Shown here piece by piece: positions 1 through 9,500 of a DNA stretch of 64,000 nt. Each line of letters opens with the position of its first letter. Positions within the stretch are counted from its first letter, which is position 1. Source of the stretch: G963556115 sp963675945 (lineage in GTDB: Bacteria > Planctomycetota > SZUA-567); NCBI GenBank assembly GCA_963675945.1, contig OY780932.1:1302001-1366000 (forward strand), in the 5' to 3' direction. Made by a program: the position numbers and the translations under genes. The notes under the pieces are model-generated. The model had not been told where the DNA came from and ran no database searches. It was given only the letters and a program-made list of their open reading frames with translations.

Positions 1-709
1 TATAGATGATGGATTTATCCTCGGCACATAGATCTGCGGTAACCATCCCAATTCGATCTACCTTGATCGGGGAAATATTATAACATAATGAACGGAAGAT
101 CTTGGGGACAAACTTGACGCTCGGTGATTCAGTGATTAAATTCTTATACCTGCCTTTGAAGCTCATAGCAATTAGTCGTACGGCGTCTTTGGTACCGCCG
201 GTGATGATGATATTCTCGGGGCAGCATTTGATGCCCTTATGAGTGTTGAGGTATTTCTGGAGTGCTTGGCGTAGCGGTAGATAACCATTGGGATCGCCGT
301 AGCCATAGATCTCAGTGCCGCTCTTGTTGAGTACACGTCGGGTCGCTTGCTGCCAGGCCTGCTTGGGAAAGTGGTACAGGTCGGGAGCGCCGGCAATTAG
401 GTTTAGCCTATTGGTCTTCTCGGTGGTATAAACAGTATGTAGCGGAAGCGGCTTGGCGAAGTTGCACTTCTTTTTGTTGCTGATGAAGGTACCGCTACCC
501 TTGCGGGTAGTGATATAGAGCTCGGCTATAAGCTGTTCGTATACCTCGACCACGGTGTTACGTGAGATCTGGAGGTAGTTTGCCAGTTCTCGGGATGAAG
601 GTAGCTTTTCGCCAAAGTTGAGTTCGCAATTCAGTATCTTGTAAGTAAGACTGTCGTACAGCTGTTTCTTGATGGATACTGAACTGCTGCGGTTTATATC
701 AATAAACAT
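1..709 (-). CDS. MocR/PdxR-like regulator (GntR HTH + aminotransferase fold), 3' end outside window
   Basis: I translated this frame by hand from the ATG at 707-709 down to base 2; it stays open to the window edge, so the C-terminus is missing. The first ~75 residues form a GntR-type winged helix (motifs LPSSRELANYL, SRNTVVEVYEQL and KGSGTF). They are followed by a fold-type-I aminotransferase start (YGYGDPNGYLPLR, ITGGTKDA). This order defines the MocR family, whose members use PLP as cofactor or effector and act in the cytoplasm. AAGGA lies 7 bases before the ATG. The gene is tandem to uvrB but has its own promoter and palindromic operator, so it is probably autoregulated. The operator half-site resembles the AAAGTGG motif described for PdxR, so control of vitamin B6 genes is a reasonable guess; no pdx gene is in view. 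Confidence 0.85.
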   Translation of the reverse strand, partial: MFIDINRSSSVSIKKQLYDSLTYKILNCELNFGEKLPSSRELANYLQISRNTVVEVYEQLIAELYITTRKGSGTFISNKKKCNFAKPLPLHTVYTTEKTNRLNLIAGAPDLYHFPKQAWQQATRRVLNKSGTEIYGYGDPNGYLPLRQALQKYLNTHKGIKCCPENIIITGGTKDAVRLIAMSFKGRYKNLITESPSVKFVPKIFRSLCYNISPIKVDRIGMVTADLCAEDKSIIY

Positions 710-735
710 AATAATTCCTTTTAACTGTTTCTAGA

Positions 736-764
736 AGTATAGCAGATAAAAGTGGCTCTGTACA
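736..764 (-). promoter_or_regulatory. Promoter of the MocR-like gene
   Basis: On the minus strand a -10 TATACT (741 to 736), with an extended TG two bases upstream of it, lies 17 bases from a TGTACA -35-like hexamer (764 to 759). The -35 sits in the centre of the 28-base palindrome at 748-775, so regulator binding there would directly affect polymerase access. Confidence 0.55.
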
Positions 765-806
765 GTGCCACTTTTATAGATAAATACAAGAACCACTTTA
801 AAGTGG
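746..806. promoter_or_regulatory. Double palindromic operator (AAAGTGG half-sites)
   Basis: Bases 748-775 form an inverted repeat with arms AAAAGTGGC and GCCACTTTT around CTGTACAG, with one T/T mismatch per arm; it extends to 746-777. A second perfect palindrome, CCACTTTAAAGTGG, is at 793-806. Four copies of the same half-site thus lie within 60 bases in front of the MocR-like gene, centres about 38 bases apart. MocR dimers are known to bind paired sites, and AAAGTGG-type sites have been described for PdxR. Confidence 0.7.
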
Positions 807-885
807 AGAGTAGTGGGAGATTAGTATCGCGTTAAGCACGAAGCTGGGGTAATGGTTGTGGATAATTGTGGGTAGAAGAAAGGGG

Positions 886-2940
886 TTACTTCCGTCTGGT
901 TTTTTTCTTGGCTGAGCGTTTACGTCGGGGTTTGCGCCCGTAACCCGGAGCGTCTTTTTTGGTATAGTTGATGGGAGCTTGGAGTTCTATTAGACGGTCA
1001 CGCAGGGCAGCGGCATCCTCAAAACGCATTTCGTCGGCGGCTTTGATCATCTCTTCTTCCAGCAGTTTTATCTCGGCTTCACGGTCATCGGCGCTGGTGG
1101 TGGCGTCAAGCGCCGGAATGTAAACTTCTTCTTTACTACCGAAGAACTCTTCAAGCCCGGTCTCAATGGCGCGGGTAACGGTCTGCGGGGTGATATTGTG
1201 AGCTTCATTATAAGCGAGCTGAGTATGACGGCGACGCTCGGTTTCGTCGATAGTCTTCTGCATTGAGGGAGTAATGGTATCTGCGTAGAAGATAACTCTG
1301 CCTTCGGCATTACGGGCGCAGCGGCCGATGGTCTGGATAAGACTGGTGGTTGAACGCAGGAAACCTTCCTTGTCGGCGTCGACCACAATTACTAATGAGA
1401 CCTCTGGGAGATCTAAACCCTCTCTGAGCAAATTTACGCCTATAAGCGCATCAAACTTGCCTTCACGCAGATCCTTGAGAATTTCGACGCGCTGGAGGGT
1501 GTCGATATCTGAGTGCAGATACTCGGTCTTCAAGCCGCGTTCGCGGCAGAATTGGTCGAGATCCTCGGAGAGGCGTTTGGTAAGGGTGGTGATCAGCACG
1601 CGCTCCTGTTTGTCGGCGCGAATCTGGATCTCTTTTATTATATCTTCGATCTGCCCGGTGGTGGGACGCACCTCTACCGGCGGGTCGACCAGACCGGTTG
1701 GGCGGACAATTAGTTCGACAATCTCGCCTTTGGAGTTTTCAATCTCGTAATCGCCGGGGGTGGCGGAGACGTAGATGGTGGTTGGTTGTTGCTCGGCGAA
1801 TTCCTCAAAACGCATCGGGCGGTTCTCCAAAGCGGAGGGGAGGCGGAAGCCGTGGTCGACCAGAACCTGTTTGCGGGCGCGGTCGCCGTTGAACATGCCT
1901 CGGATCTGAGGCAGGGTGACATGCGATTCGTCAATGATCAGCAACCAGTCCTTTTGGGGGAAGTAGTCGAAGAGGCAGGCGGGGCGTTCGCCGGGTTTTC
2001 TCCTGTCGAAATGCCAAGAGTAGTTCTCAATGCCCTGGCAGTAGCCGATCTCCTCAATCATCTCCAGGTCGTACTTGGTGCGGCTCTCCAGCCGCTGGGA
2101 TTCAAGCAGTTTATTCTGTCCTTGCAACACTTTAAGCCGATCAGCCAATTCAGTCTGGATACTGTGGATGGCGGAATCTTTGCCTTCGTCATTGAGGACG
2201 AAGTGGGTGGCGGGGAAGATCGCCATTTGGTTGAATTTGGAGAGAATCTCGCCGGTCAGGGTGTGGATCTCAAGGATAGCTTCGACCTCGTCACCGAAGA
2301 ACTCAATGCGGTAGGCGGTCTGCTTGTAAGCCGGCCAGATCTCGATAGCATCTCCGCGCATACGGAAGACCCCGCGCTCGAAACTGTGGTCGTTACGGGT
2401 GTAGTTCATCTTGATCAGCTGCAGCACCATGGCGCGGCGTTCGATCTCCTTACCCACTTGAAAAGGAAGGATTACCTTGAAGTACTCCTCGGGTGCACCT
2501 AGGCCGTAGATACAGCTTACCGAGGCGACAACGATGACATCGTTACGCGTGAGCAGAGCCGAGGTGGCTGAGAGGCGGAGCCGGTCGAGGTTCTCATTGA
2601 CGGCGGCATCTTTATCAATATAGACATCAGTCGAGGGAATATAGGCTTCGGGTTGGTAGTAGTCATAGTAGGATACGAAGTATTCTACCGCATTATGCGG
2701 GAAGAACTGGCGGAATTCGGAGAAGAGCTGGGCGGTAAGCGTTTTGTTGTGGGAGAGGATAAGGGTCGGCTTGTTGAGCTTTGCGATAACATTGGCCATG
2801 ACAAAGGTCTTACCCGAACCGGTAACGCCGAGCAGGGTCTGCTCCGGTTTGTCGGCGGCGATACCCTTGAGCAGAGCTTCGATAGCTTTGGGCTGGTCGC
2901 CGGCTGGCTGGTATTCTGAGTTTAATCTGAATTCTGACAT
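886..2940 (-). CDS. uvrB: UvrABC system protein B
   Basis: This is the helicase-like damage-verification subunit of nucleotide excision repair; it is loaded by UvrA and recruits UvrC. The length of 684 residues is normal. Walker A GVTGSGKT is at residues 38-45, and the DNA-clamping beta-hairpin follows (YYDYYQPEAYIP ... DRLRLSATSALL, ~90-130). The DESH box (IIDESHVTLPQI) is near residue 338, helicase motif VI (QTIGRCARN) is present, and a UVR domain lies at ~628-660. The last ~25 residues are an unusually basic Lys/Arg tail. It is monocistronic or leads into the MocR-like gene 176 bases downstream. The Shine-Dalgarno is weak, but a strong promoter lies at 3033-3061. A shortened uvrC lies at 11.7-13.0 kb. 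Confidence 0.97.
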   Translation of the reverse strand: MSEFRLNSEYQPAGDQPKAIEALLKGIAADKPEQTLLGVTGSGKTFVMANVIAKLNKPTLILSHNKTLTAQLFSEFRQFFPHNAVEYFVSYYDYYQPEAYIPSTDVYIDKDAAVNENLDRLRLSATSALLTRNDVIVVASVSCIYGLGAPEEYFKVILPFQVGKEIERRAMVLQLIKMNYTRNDHSFERGVFRMRGDAIEIWPAYKQTAYRIEFFGDEVEAILEIHTLTGEILSKFNQMAIFPATHFVLNDEGKDSAIHSIQTELADRLKVLQGQNKLLESQRLESRTKYDLEMIEEIGYCQGIENYSWHFDRRKPGERPACLFDYFPQKDWLLIIDESHVTLPQIRGMFNGDRARKQVLVDHGFRLPSALENRPMRFEEFAEQQPTTIYVSATPGDYEIENSKGEIVELIVRPTGLVDPPVEVRPTTGQIEDIIKEIQIRADKQERVLITTLTKRLSEDLDQFCRERGLKTEYLHSDIDTLQRVEILKDLREGKFDALIGVNLLREGLDLPEVSLVIVVDADKEGFLRSTTSLIQTIGRCARNAEGRVIFYADTITPSMQKTIDETERRRHTQLAYNEAHNITPQTVTRAIETGLEEFFGSKEEVYIPALDATTSADDREAEIKLLEEEMIKAADEMRFEDAAALRDRLIELQAPINYTKKDAPGYGRKPRRKRSAKKKTRRK

Positions 2941-3032
2941 GCTTTCTGCTTTTTTTTCTCTCTCTGGAGTAATATGCCTGTGGTTTTAATCTGGTGCCGA
3001 ATAAGTCACAACTGGATACAGAATTAATAACG

Positions 3033-3061
3033 ATTATAGCAGAATTACGGTAGGGTGTAAA
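3033..3061 (-). promoter_or_regulatory. uvrB promoter
   Basis: The minus strand reads TTTACA (3061-3056), a 17-base spacer, then TATAAT (3038-3033) preceded by TGC, an extended -10. It lies about 95 bases upstream of the uvrB start. I saw no LexA-type box. Confidence 0.6.
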
Positions 3062-3120
3062 GGAGTAGAGGGGAAAGGTTAAAATTCCATCAAGCGTGGT
3101 GGAAATTAAAAAGTGGTATT

Positions 3121-3363
3121 TTGGATTATCTGGGAGGGCTGTTCGGGCGGAATGATAGGAGAATTACGCCGTTTGCGCGACCGGAGGAGATTATTTATGG
3201 GGTGGCTGAGCGCAGGCGGTGGGGAGCATCTTTGAGGAGTTTTGATTTGATGGGTTATGAGAGGGATTCAAATTTTGGCCGTAAAGAATTAGATTGGCAG
3301 AAATACCGGAATGATGGCGAGATGCGTGAGTTGTATGAAAAGATATATCAAGAAAAAATGTAG
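3121..3363 (+). CDS. Hypothetical small protein (doubtful)
   Basis: This is an 80-residue open frame starting at TTG. It has a protein-like composition and ends EKIYQEKM, with alternating charged and aromatic residues. No ATG exists in frame back to the TAA at 3058-3060, and the only purine-rich tracts (AGGAG 3061, GGGGAAAGG 3070) are too far upstream. I recognise no family. It may be a short real gene with a non-ATG start, or the C-terminal remnant of a decayed gene. It is convergent with the Sel1 gene that follows. Confidence 0.3.
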   Translation: MDYLGGLFGRNDRRITPFARPEEIIYGVAERRRWGASLRSFDLMGYERDSNFGRKELDWQKYRNDGEMRELYEKIYQEKM

Positions 3364-3465
3364 AGTGGAAAGCGGGAAGTAGAACCGTGGCGCAGGCAGA
3401 TCCTTTTTAAGGATATTGATTAGTAAATGCAGAGCCGGGTAGCGGGCTGAGGTTGGTACAGGTTA

Positions 3466-4842
3466 TTAATCTTCAAGGTAAGCTGCGGCATATTGTGCGC
3501 CAATGGCACCGAGGGTTGCCGCATTCTTGTAGAGTAGTATGGCTACTGAGGTGTCTTGTTTAACCCCCCAGCCTTTCTCATACATTAGTGCGAGATATGC
3601 AAGTGCATAGGGATTGTTCTGTTTGGCAGCGAGGCGGTATAGGCGCAAGGCTTCGGTGTAGTCTTGTTTTACGCCGAGTCCATTTTTATAAAATCGTCCA
3701 AGATCAACTTGAGCGAGCGGTAGGCCGAGAGCGGCGCCGCGGCGGTACCAGCTCAGCGCCTGGGAGATATCCTGAGGAACCCCAATTCCATTTTCATAGA
3801 TGGCGCCGATATTTGATATAGCACTATCGCTGCCGGTGGCGGCGGCTGAAGTGAGGAGATTGAGGCCTCGCTCCAGGTTTTGCGGGATGTCTTCCCCTGC
3901 TACATACCAGAAGCCGAGTTGGATCTGAGCTTCAAGATCGCCCTTTCGGGTAAGATCTTCCAGAAGCTGTACCGCTCTTGCGGGATTGGCCTCTACGCCG
4001 AGGCCGTAAAAATACAGATGAGCCAGCAGGCGAATAAATACAGGGTGATAACTCAGGTCGCTGTTTGAGATAGTTAATTCGGCTACAGCTCCGTGCAGGA
4101 GGGTATCTGCTTTGTCGAGATCGTGTATTATGCCCAAGCCCTGGCGATACATCAGTCCCAGATAGATCTTGGCTAGACTGCTGCCGTTCTGTGCGGACTT
4201 CTCCAGCCAGTGGCGAGCCTGATGAGTGTCGGCGGTCTGGGCGATATCGGGATAATAGGTCAGGCCGAGGATGAGCTGGGCAAAGGGGTCACCGGTTTCG
4301 GCGCTAGGGCGGATATACTCTCTAGCTTTTTCTGCGTTTGCTGCTACACCGAGACCTTGCAGGTAGATGAGTGCGAGTTCGGCAGCGGCTCTGGTGCTGC
4401 CGTGGGCGAGGGCTTGTTCCTCCCAGTTTAGAGCTTGGGCGTAATCGGGTGCGGTACCGGTGCCGCTGAGGTAGAGGCTGCCGAGAGCGGCCTGAGCGTC
4501 AGGATTGCCGGCGGAGGCGGCGCGGGTATACCAGTCAAAAGCTTGTTGCTCATCCGGAGTGGGAGCATAGAGGTAAATATTGGCGGCGGCGAGCATGGCG
4601 TTTATATCTCCGGTGTTGGCGGCGGGGAGGATAATTTCAAGTAAGGCGTCGGGTTCGCCGGAGAGTGTACCGCTGCCGGTATAGATTCGGTTACAATCAG
4701 AATTCACCTGCCGGGCGAGGGCGGCGGGATCGGTGGTTATGGTGGCTTTGGATAAGGTCTTCTCAGGTGTGGTTGCAAAGACCGGGGCGCAGCTTAGGCT
4801 GAGTATGAGCAGGGTTAGGGAGAGGGTTATAATTTTTTTCAT
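3466..4842 (-). CDS. Secreted Sel1-repeat protein (copy 1 of tandem pair)
   Basis: This 458-residue protein has a clear signal peptide (MKKIITLSLTLLILSLSCAPVFA). About ten Sel1-like alpha/alpha repeats follow, recognisable by LGxxYxxGxGV and AxxWYxxAA motifs. Sel1 repeats are solenoid protein-interaction scaffolds; no enzymatic residues are evident. Its neighbour at 4936-6327 is almost identical from about residue 40 to the end, so the two arose by recent tandem duplication. The bases just after both stop codons are also the same (TTGGTACAGG). The signal peptide suggests a periplasmic or exported location; the partner is unknown. Confidence 0.85.
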   Translation of the reverse strand: MKKIITLSLTLLILSLSCAPVFATTPEKTLSKATITTDPAALARQVNSDCNRIYTGSGTLSGEPDALLEIILPAANTGDINAMLAAANIYLYAPTPDEQQAFDWYTRAASAGNPDAQAALGSLYLSGTGTAPDYAQALNWEEQALAHGSTRAAAELALIYLQGLGVAANAEKAREYIRPSAETGDPFAQLILGLTYYPDIAQTADTHQARHWLEKSAQNGSSLAKIYLGLMYRQGLGIIHDLDKADTLLHGAVAELTISNSDLSYHPVFIRLLAHLYFYGLGVEANPARAVQLLEDLTRKGDLEAQIQLGFWYVAGEDIPQNLERGLNLLTSAAATGSDSAISNIGAIYENGIGVPQDISQALSWYRRGAALGLPLAQVDLGRFYKNGLGVKQDYTEALRLYRLAAKQNNPYALAYLALMYEKGWGVKQDTSVAILLYKNAATLGAIGAQYAAAYLED

Positions 4843-4935
4843 TATGGTTTCGCTTTGCTAAAGTGTTAGTTGGTGTGAGTTTTTTATTGTATATATAGCT
4901 TCGGCAGAGGGACAGGGTTATATTGGTACAGGTTA

Positions 4936-6327
4936 TTAATCTTCAAGGTAAGCTGCGGCATATTGTGCGCCAATGGCGCCGAGGGTTGCAGCATTCTTGT
5001 AGAGTAGTATGGCTACTGAGGTGTCTTGTTTAACCCCCCAGCCTTTCTCATACATTAGTGCGAGATATGCAAGTGCATAGGGATTGTTCTGTTTGGCCGC
5101 GAGGCGGCAGAGGCGCAAGGACTCGGGGTAGTCCTGCTCTACCCCGATACCATCAGCATAGAGCATACTCAGGCGAACCTGGGCGAGCGGTAGGCCGAGA
5201 GCGGCGCCGCGGCGGTACCAGCTCAGCGCCTGGGGGATATCCTGAGGAACTCCAATTCCATTTTCATAGATGGCGCCAATATTTGATATAGCACTATCGC
5301 TGCCGGTGGCGGCGGCGGCGGTGAGAAGATTGAGGCCTCGCTCCAGGTTTTGCGGGATGTCTTCCCCTGCTACATACCAGAAGCCGAGTTGGATCTGAGC
5401 TTCAAGATCGCCCTTTCGGGTAAGATCTTCCAGAAGCTGTACTGCTCTGGCTGGGTCGGTATCTACGCCGAGGCCGTAAAAATACAGATGAGCCAGCAGG
5501 CGAATAAATACAGGGTGATAACTCAGGTCGCTGTTTGAGATAGTTAATTCGGCTACAGCTCCGTGCAGGAGGGTATCTGCTGTATCCAGGTCGTGGATTA
5601 CACCCAAGCCCTGGCGATACATCAGTCCTAGATAGGTCTTAGCTAGACTGCTGCCGTTCTGTGCGGACTTTTCTAGCCAGTGGCGAGCCTGGTGGGTGTC
5701 GGCGGTCAGGGCGATATCGGGATAATAGGTCAGGCCGAGGATGAGCTGGGCAAAGGGGTCTCCGGTTTCGGCGCTAGGGCGGATATACTCTCTAGCTTTT
5801 TCTGCGTTTGCTGCTACACCGAGTCCCTGCAGGTAGATGAGTGCGAGTTCGGCAGCGGCTCTGGTGCTGCCGCCGACGCGGGCTTGTTCCTCCCAGTTTA
5901 AAGCTTGGGCGTAGTCGCGGGTGGTGCCGGTGCCGCTGAGGTAGAGGCTGCCGAGAGCGGCCTGAGCGTCAGGATTGCCGGCGGTGGCGGCGCGGGTATA
6001 CCAGGCAAAGGCTTGTTGCTCATCCGGGGTGGGAGCGTAGAGGTAGATATTGGCGGCGGCGAGCATGGCGTTTATATCTCCGGGGTTGGCAGCGGGGAGG
6101 ATAATTTCAAGTAAGTCGGCGGGTTTGCCGGAGAGAGTACCGCTGCCGGTATAGATTCGGCTACAATCAGAATTCACCTGCCGGGCGAGGGTGGCGGGAT
6201 CGGTGCTGGCCGGTAAAGCTTCGGGTGCGGCTAAGGTCTGTTTTTCTACTCTAGGGGATGGATAAAGTAAGGTACGGCAGACGAAAAGAGCCAGCAGAGC
6301 CAGGGAGATTATGATGATTTTTTTCAT
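4936..6327 (-). CDS. Membrane-anchored Sel1-repeat protein (copy 2 of tandem pair)
   Basis: This 463-residue paralogue of the preceding protein carries the same series of Sel1 repeats, and its C-terminal ~80 residues are identical to copy 1. The N-terminus differs. Residues 1-22 are hydrophobic but lack an obvious signal-peptidase site and run into CRTLLYPSPRVEKQ, so this copy may be a membrane anchor instead of a cleaved secretory protein. Differences are concentrated in a few patches, for example ARVGGS against ALAHGS. It lies upstream of copy 1 with 93 bases between them, so the pair may be cotranscribed. Confidence 0.85.
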   Translation of the reverse strand: MKKIIIISLALLALFVCRTLLYPSPRVEKQTLAAPEALPASTDPATLARQVNSDCSRIYTGSGTLSGKPADLLEIILPAANPGDINAMLAAANIYLYAPTPDEQQAFAWYTRAATAGNPDAQAALGSLYLSGTGTTRDYAQALNWEEQARVGGSTRAAAELALIYLQGLGVAANAEKAREYIRPSAETGDPFAQLILGLTYYPDIALTADTHQARHWLEKSAQNGSSLAKTYLGLMYRQGLGVIHDLDTADTLLHGAVAELTISNSDLSYHPVFIRLLAHLYFYGLGVDTDPARAVQLLEDLTRKGDLEAQIQLGFWYVAGEDIPQNLERGLNLLTAAAATGSDSAISNIGAIYENGIGVPQDIPQALSWYRRGAALGLPLAQVRLSMLYADGIGVEQDYPESLRLCRLAAKQNNPYALAYLALMYEKGWGVKQDTSVAILLYKNAATLGAIGAQYAAAYLED

Positions 6328-6453
6328 ACCGGAGCCAATTTGTAAGGAATAGGGTGTATAAGCAATAAATTGTAGTAAATATTATAGCTGCTTTTGCGGT
6401 GATGTCAAATTGGTTTAAGCGTTAGTGTGGGGTAATTTGTTGCATCCGGTGAG

Positions 6454-6488
6454 AAAAAAGGGTGTTCCGGATATTTTCCGGAACACCC
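6454..6488 (-). terminator. Rho-independent terminator of secDF
   Basis: An 11-base-pair perfect stem (GGGTGTTCCGG with CCGGAACACCC, 6460-6470/6478-6488) has a 7-base loop. It is followed on the minus strand by TTTTTT (6459-6454). It lies 27 bases beyond the secDF stop. Confidence 0.9.
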
Positions 6489-6515
6489 TGAGGTGATTTA
6501 TGCTAACCACTCGCT

Positions 6516-9500
6516 TTATCCTTTATTGAGCTTGTCCTTGGCTTTTTGGAGATGCCGGCTCTTGGCGAAGGCGGCAAATTCTATCAGGATCGGACTGGCG
6601 ATAAAGATGGACGAGTAGGTACCGACGATGATACCGATAAAGAGCGTAAAGGAGAAGGCTCTGATAACCTCACCCCCGGTAATCAACAGCGCCAGTACTA
6701 CCAGCATGGTAGTGACACTGGTAACAATGGTACGTGCCAGGGTCTGGTTGAGTGAGAGGTCGATCGTCTCGGCAAAGTTCTGATTGCTGGTGCCGAGGTT
6801 TTCACGGATACGGTCGAAGACAACGATGGTATCGTTGAGTGAGTAACCGACAAGGGTCAGTACCGCTGCAACTACGGTCAGGCTTATCTGGCCGTTGAAG
6901 AGTCCGAGACTGTCGGCAATAGCGAGCGCACCGACGGTAAAGAGAACGTCGTGGATAAGTGCGATAACCGCGCCGGCACCGAAGGAGAGCTTGAACTGGA
7001 AGCGGAGCCAGATATAAATAAAGATTGCAATCATAGAGTAGATTAGAGCGAGTACCGCCTGCATAATCATCTCTGAAGCTACAGAGCTACCGATAAAGTT
7101 GAAGCGAGGGAAAGGCTCGGTGAAGCTGAGTATGCCCTGCTCGCGTAGGCGCTGAAGCTGCTCGCGGATAAGACTGTTGATGGTTACATCATCAATGGTA
7201 GAGCCATCGGTATTTACTGTCGGCAGACCTGCATAGACGACCAGTGAATCTGCGTTGTCACCAGGTTCGACCTCGATCTTGCGGAGGCTGGTATTGTCGG
7301 CAATCACCTTGGCGATACCGCCTTTATCAGCGGCTTCAGGCATATTCAGATCAATCTTGAATACGGCGACGCCGTCTTTTGACTTGTCTTCGATACGGGT
7401 CTCGCTGATGACCAGACCGTTTTTGACGAGTGGGAAGGTCTGTTCGATCATCTCTTTCAACTCGTCAGCAGACTTGAGAGCGGTATCTGCGGAAGCATCC
7501 TTATTCGGAGTGCGGACACTAGAGGTACGGAGAATATACTCGTTGAATTTGCCGTCTTTACCCTGCCCGTAGGTCTGCATGGTAAGATCCTGAAAGTCCT
7601 GGATAATAGGTCCAAGCTTTTCACGGAATTCTGCAGCCGGCATTGGGGTCTTGAGTTCGACTTGGGCGAAGAGGCCGCCGGTAAAGTCTTGCGATAGATT
7701 CTTCTTGCCGCGGCCGGCAATGACAACAAGACCGATAGCAATACAGATGATGCTGATAATGATTGCAGGACGGCGAAGTTTGCTGAAGGAGATATTTGGA
7801 CGCTTGAAGAAACGGTTCATCTTGAGCTCGGTGAGCCAGCCAAATTCCTGAAGCGCTTCGAAGCACCAGCGGGTCAATACCAGTGAGGTAAATACTGAAC
7901 AGATAATACCGATAATTAGCGTGATCGCAAAGCCTTTGACCGCCTCAGTACCGAACTGATGCAGAATCAGCGCGGTGATGAAGGTGGTGACGTTGGCATC
8001 GACAATAGTAACAAAGGCACGTTCATAACCGAGTTGAATTGCTTTGGCCAGGGTGTTGCCCTTGATCCGTTCTTCACGGATACGCTCAAAGATAAGTACG
8101 TTAGCATCGACCGCCATACCGATGGTCAAGATCAGACCGGCAATACCCGGGAGGGTAAGGGTTGCGTCCAGACCTGAGAGCAGGGCGACAATAAGCAGCA
8201 TATTAATGAAGAGAATAATATCGGTTACCAGACCGGCGAGTCGGTAATAGAGTAACATAAAGATCAGTACCAGTATCAGACCGATAACCATGGCTGAGAT
8301 ACCGGCTTTGATCGAATCCTCACCGAGACTTGGCCCGACGGTATTTTCAAACTCTACCTCTACCTGGGTCTTGAGCGAGCCGCTCTTGAGTACGACCTCG
8401 AGGTTCTTCGCCTCTTCGGCGGTAAATCGTCCAGAGATCGAGCCCTGGTTGGAGATAGCACCCCGGATAGTTGGAGCACTCTTGAGCTTGCCGTCGAGGA
8501 CGATGGCCAGGCGTCTACCGATATTGTTGCTGGTGACATTCTCAAAGATCAAGGCGCCACGTGGGCTGAGACGGAAGTTGATCTCGTAGTTGCCGGGGCT
8601 CTTTACGTCCTGTTTGGCGGCGGCGGTGCTGACATACTCACCGGTAAGCAGAATCTGCTGGGAGAGGACGACACCTTCACCATCATCGGTGTGCATCCAG
8701 TCATAGAGCTGGTCGCCGTACATGTCGGTCTTGATATCACCGCTGAGCTTGATCTCATCTTGATTCAGGAAGCGACCCAGACGGCGTGAAAAGTTCTTTT
8801 TATCTTCAGCTCCACCAAGACGGGAAATCTGAGTAACTAGAGTGTTGTCCGAACCTTCACCCTGAGCAGGAATGGTCAGACGAAATTCAAGCTGTCCCAT
8901 CTTCTTGAGAAGATTGATAATTCTCTGCGCCGACGATGAACTCATGCCCGGCATCTGGATAAGGAGTTTGTCATTGCCCTGGACATTTACACTGATCTCT
9001 TCCAGGCCGGAGGTGTTGAGACGGTTACGGATAACCTCGGAAGCGTTATTGAAGTTCTGATTAAGCAGAGCCTTCTCTTCGTCTACCTTCTTGGTAAGCT
9101 CGTCTACTTTTTCCTTGTCTGCGGCACCCTTCTGTGCCTGAAGTTTTTCTAATTCCGCCTCTAGGCGTTTAAGTTTGGTGTCGTCCGGCAGGAGTTTGAG
9201 GCGAACCTCGGTACCGCCGACAAGATCAAGACCGAATTTGAGCGGGAGCTTGTTATACCAGGGCTGGATCATACTCCGTAATCTGGACTCTTCAGCTCGT
9301 TGTTCGTCGGTCTTATTGGGGATGGCTGCTAGTTCTGCAATCTTCTTCTCAAGCATTGACTGGGTGTTGTTCATCCTTGTCTGCCAAGCGCTTACCAGCG
9401 ACTGGGCGGTCTGCTCCATGTTCTCTTGAGGGAATTTCATGGCTGTGATTTGGTCGAGAAGGGGTTCGATTAACTTGGGGTTGTTCTTCTCCAGCGAGAC

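Noticed and set aside
1786..2502. Long plus-strand frame (238 codons) inside uvrB
   Set aside because: It is a shadow frame of a well-conserved gene, with no ribosome site and non-protein-like composition. The same applies to many long antisense frames in secDF, atp genes and the giant protein.
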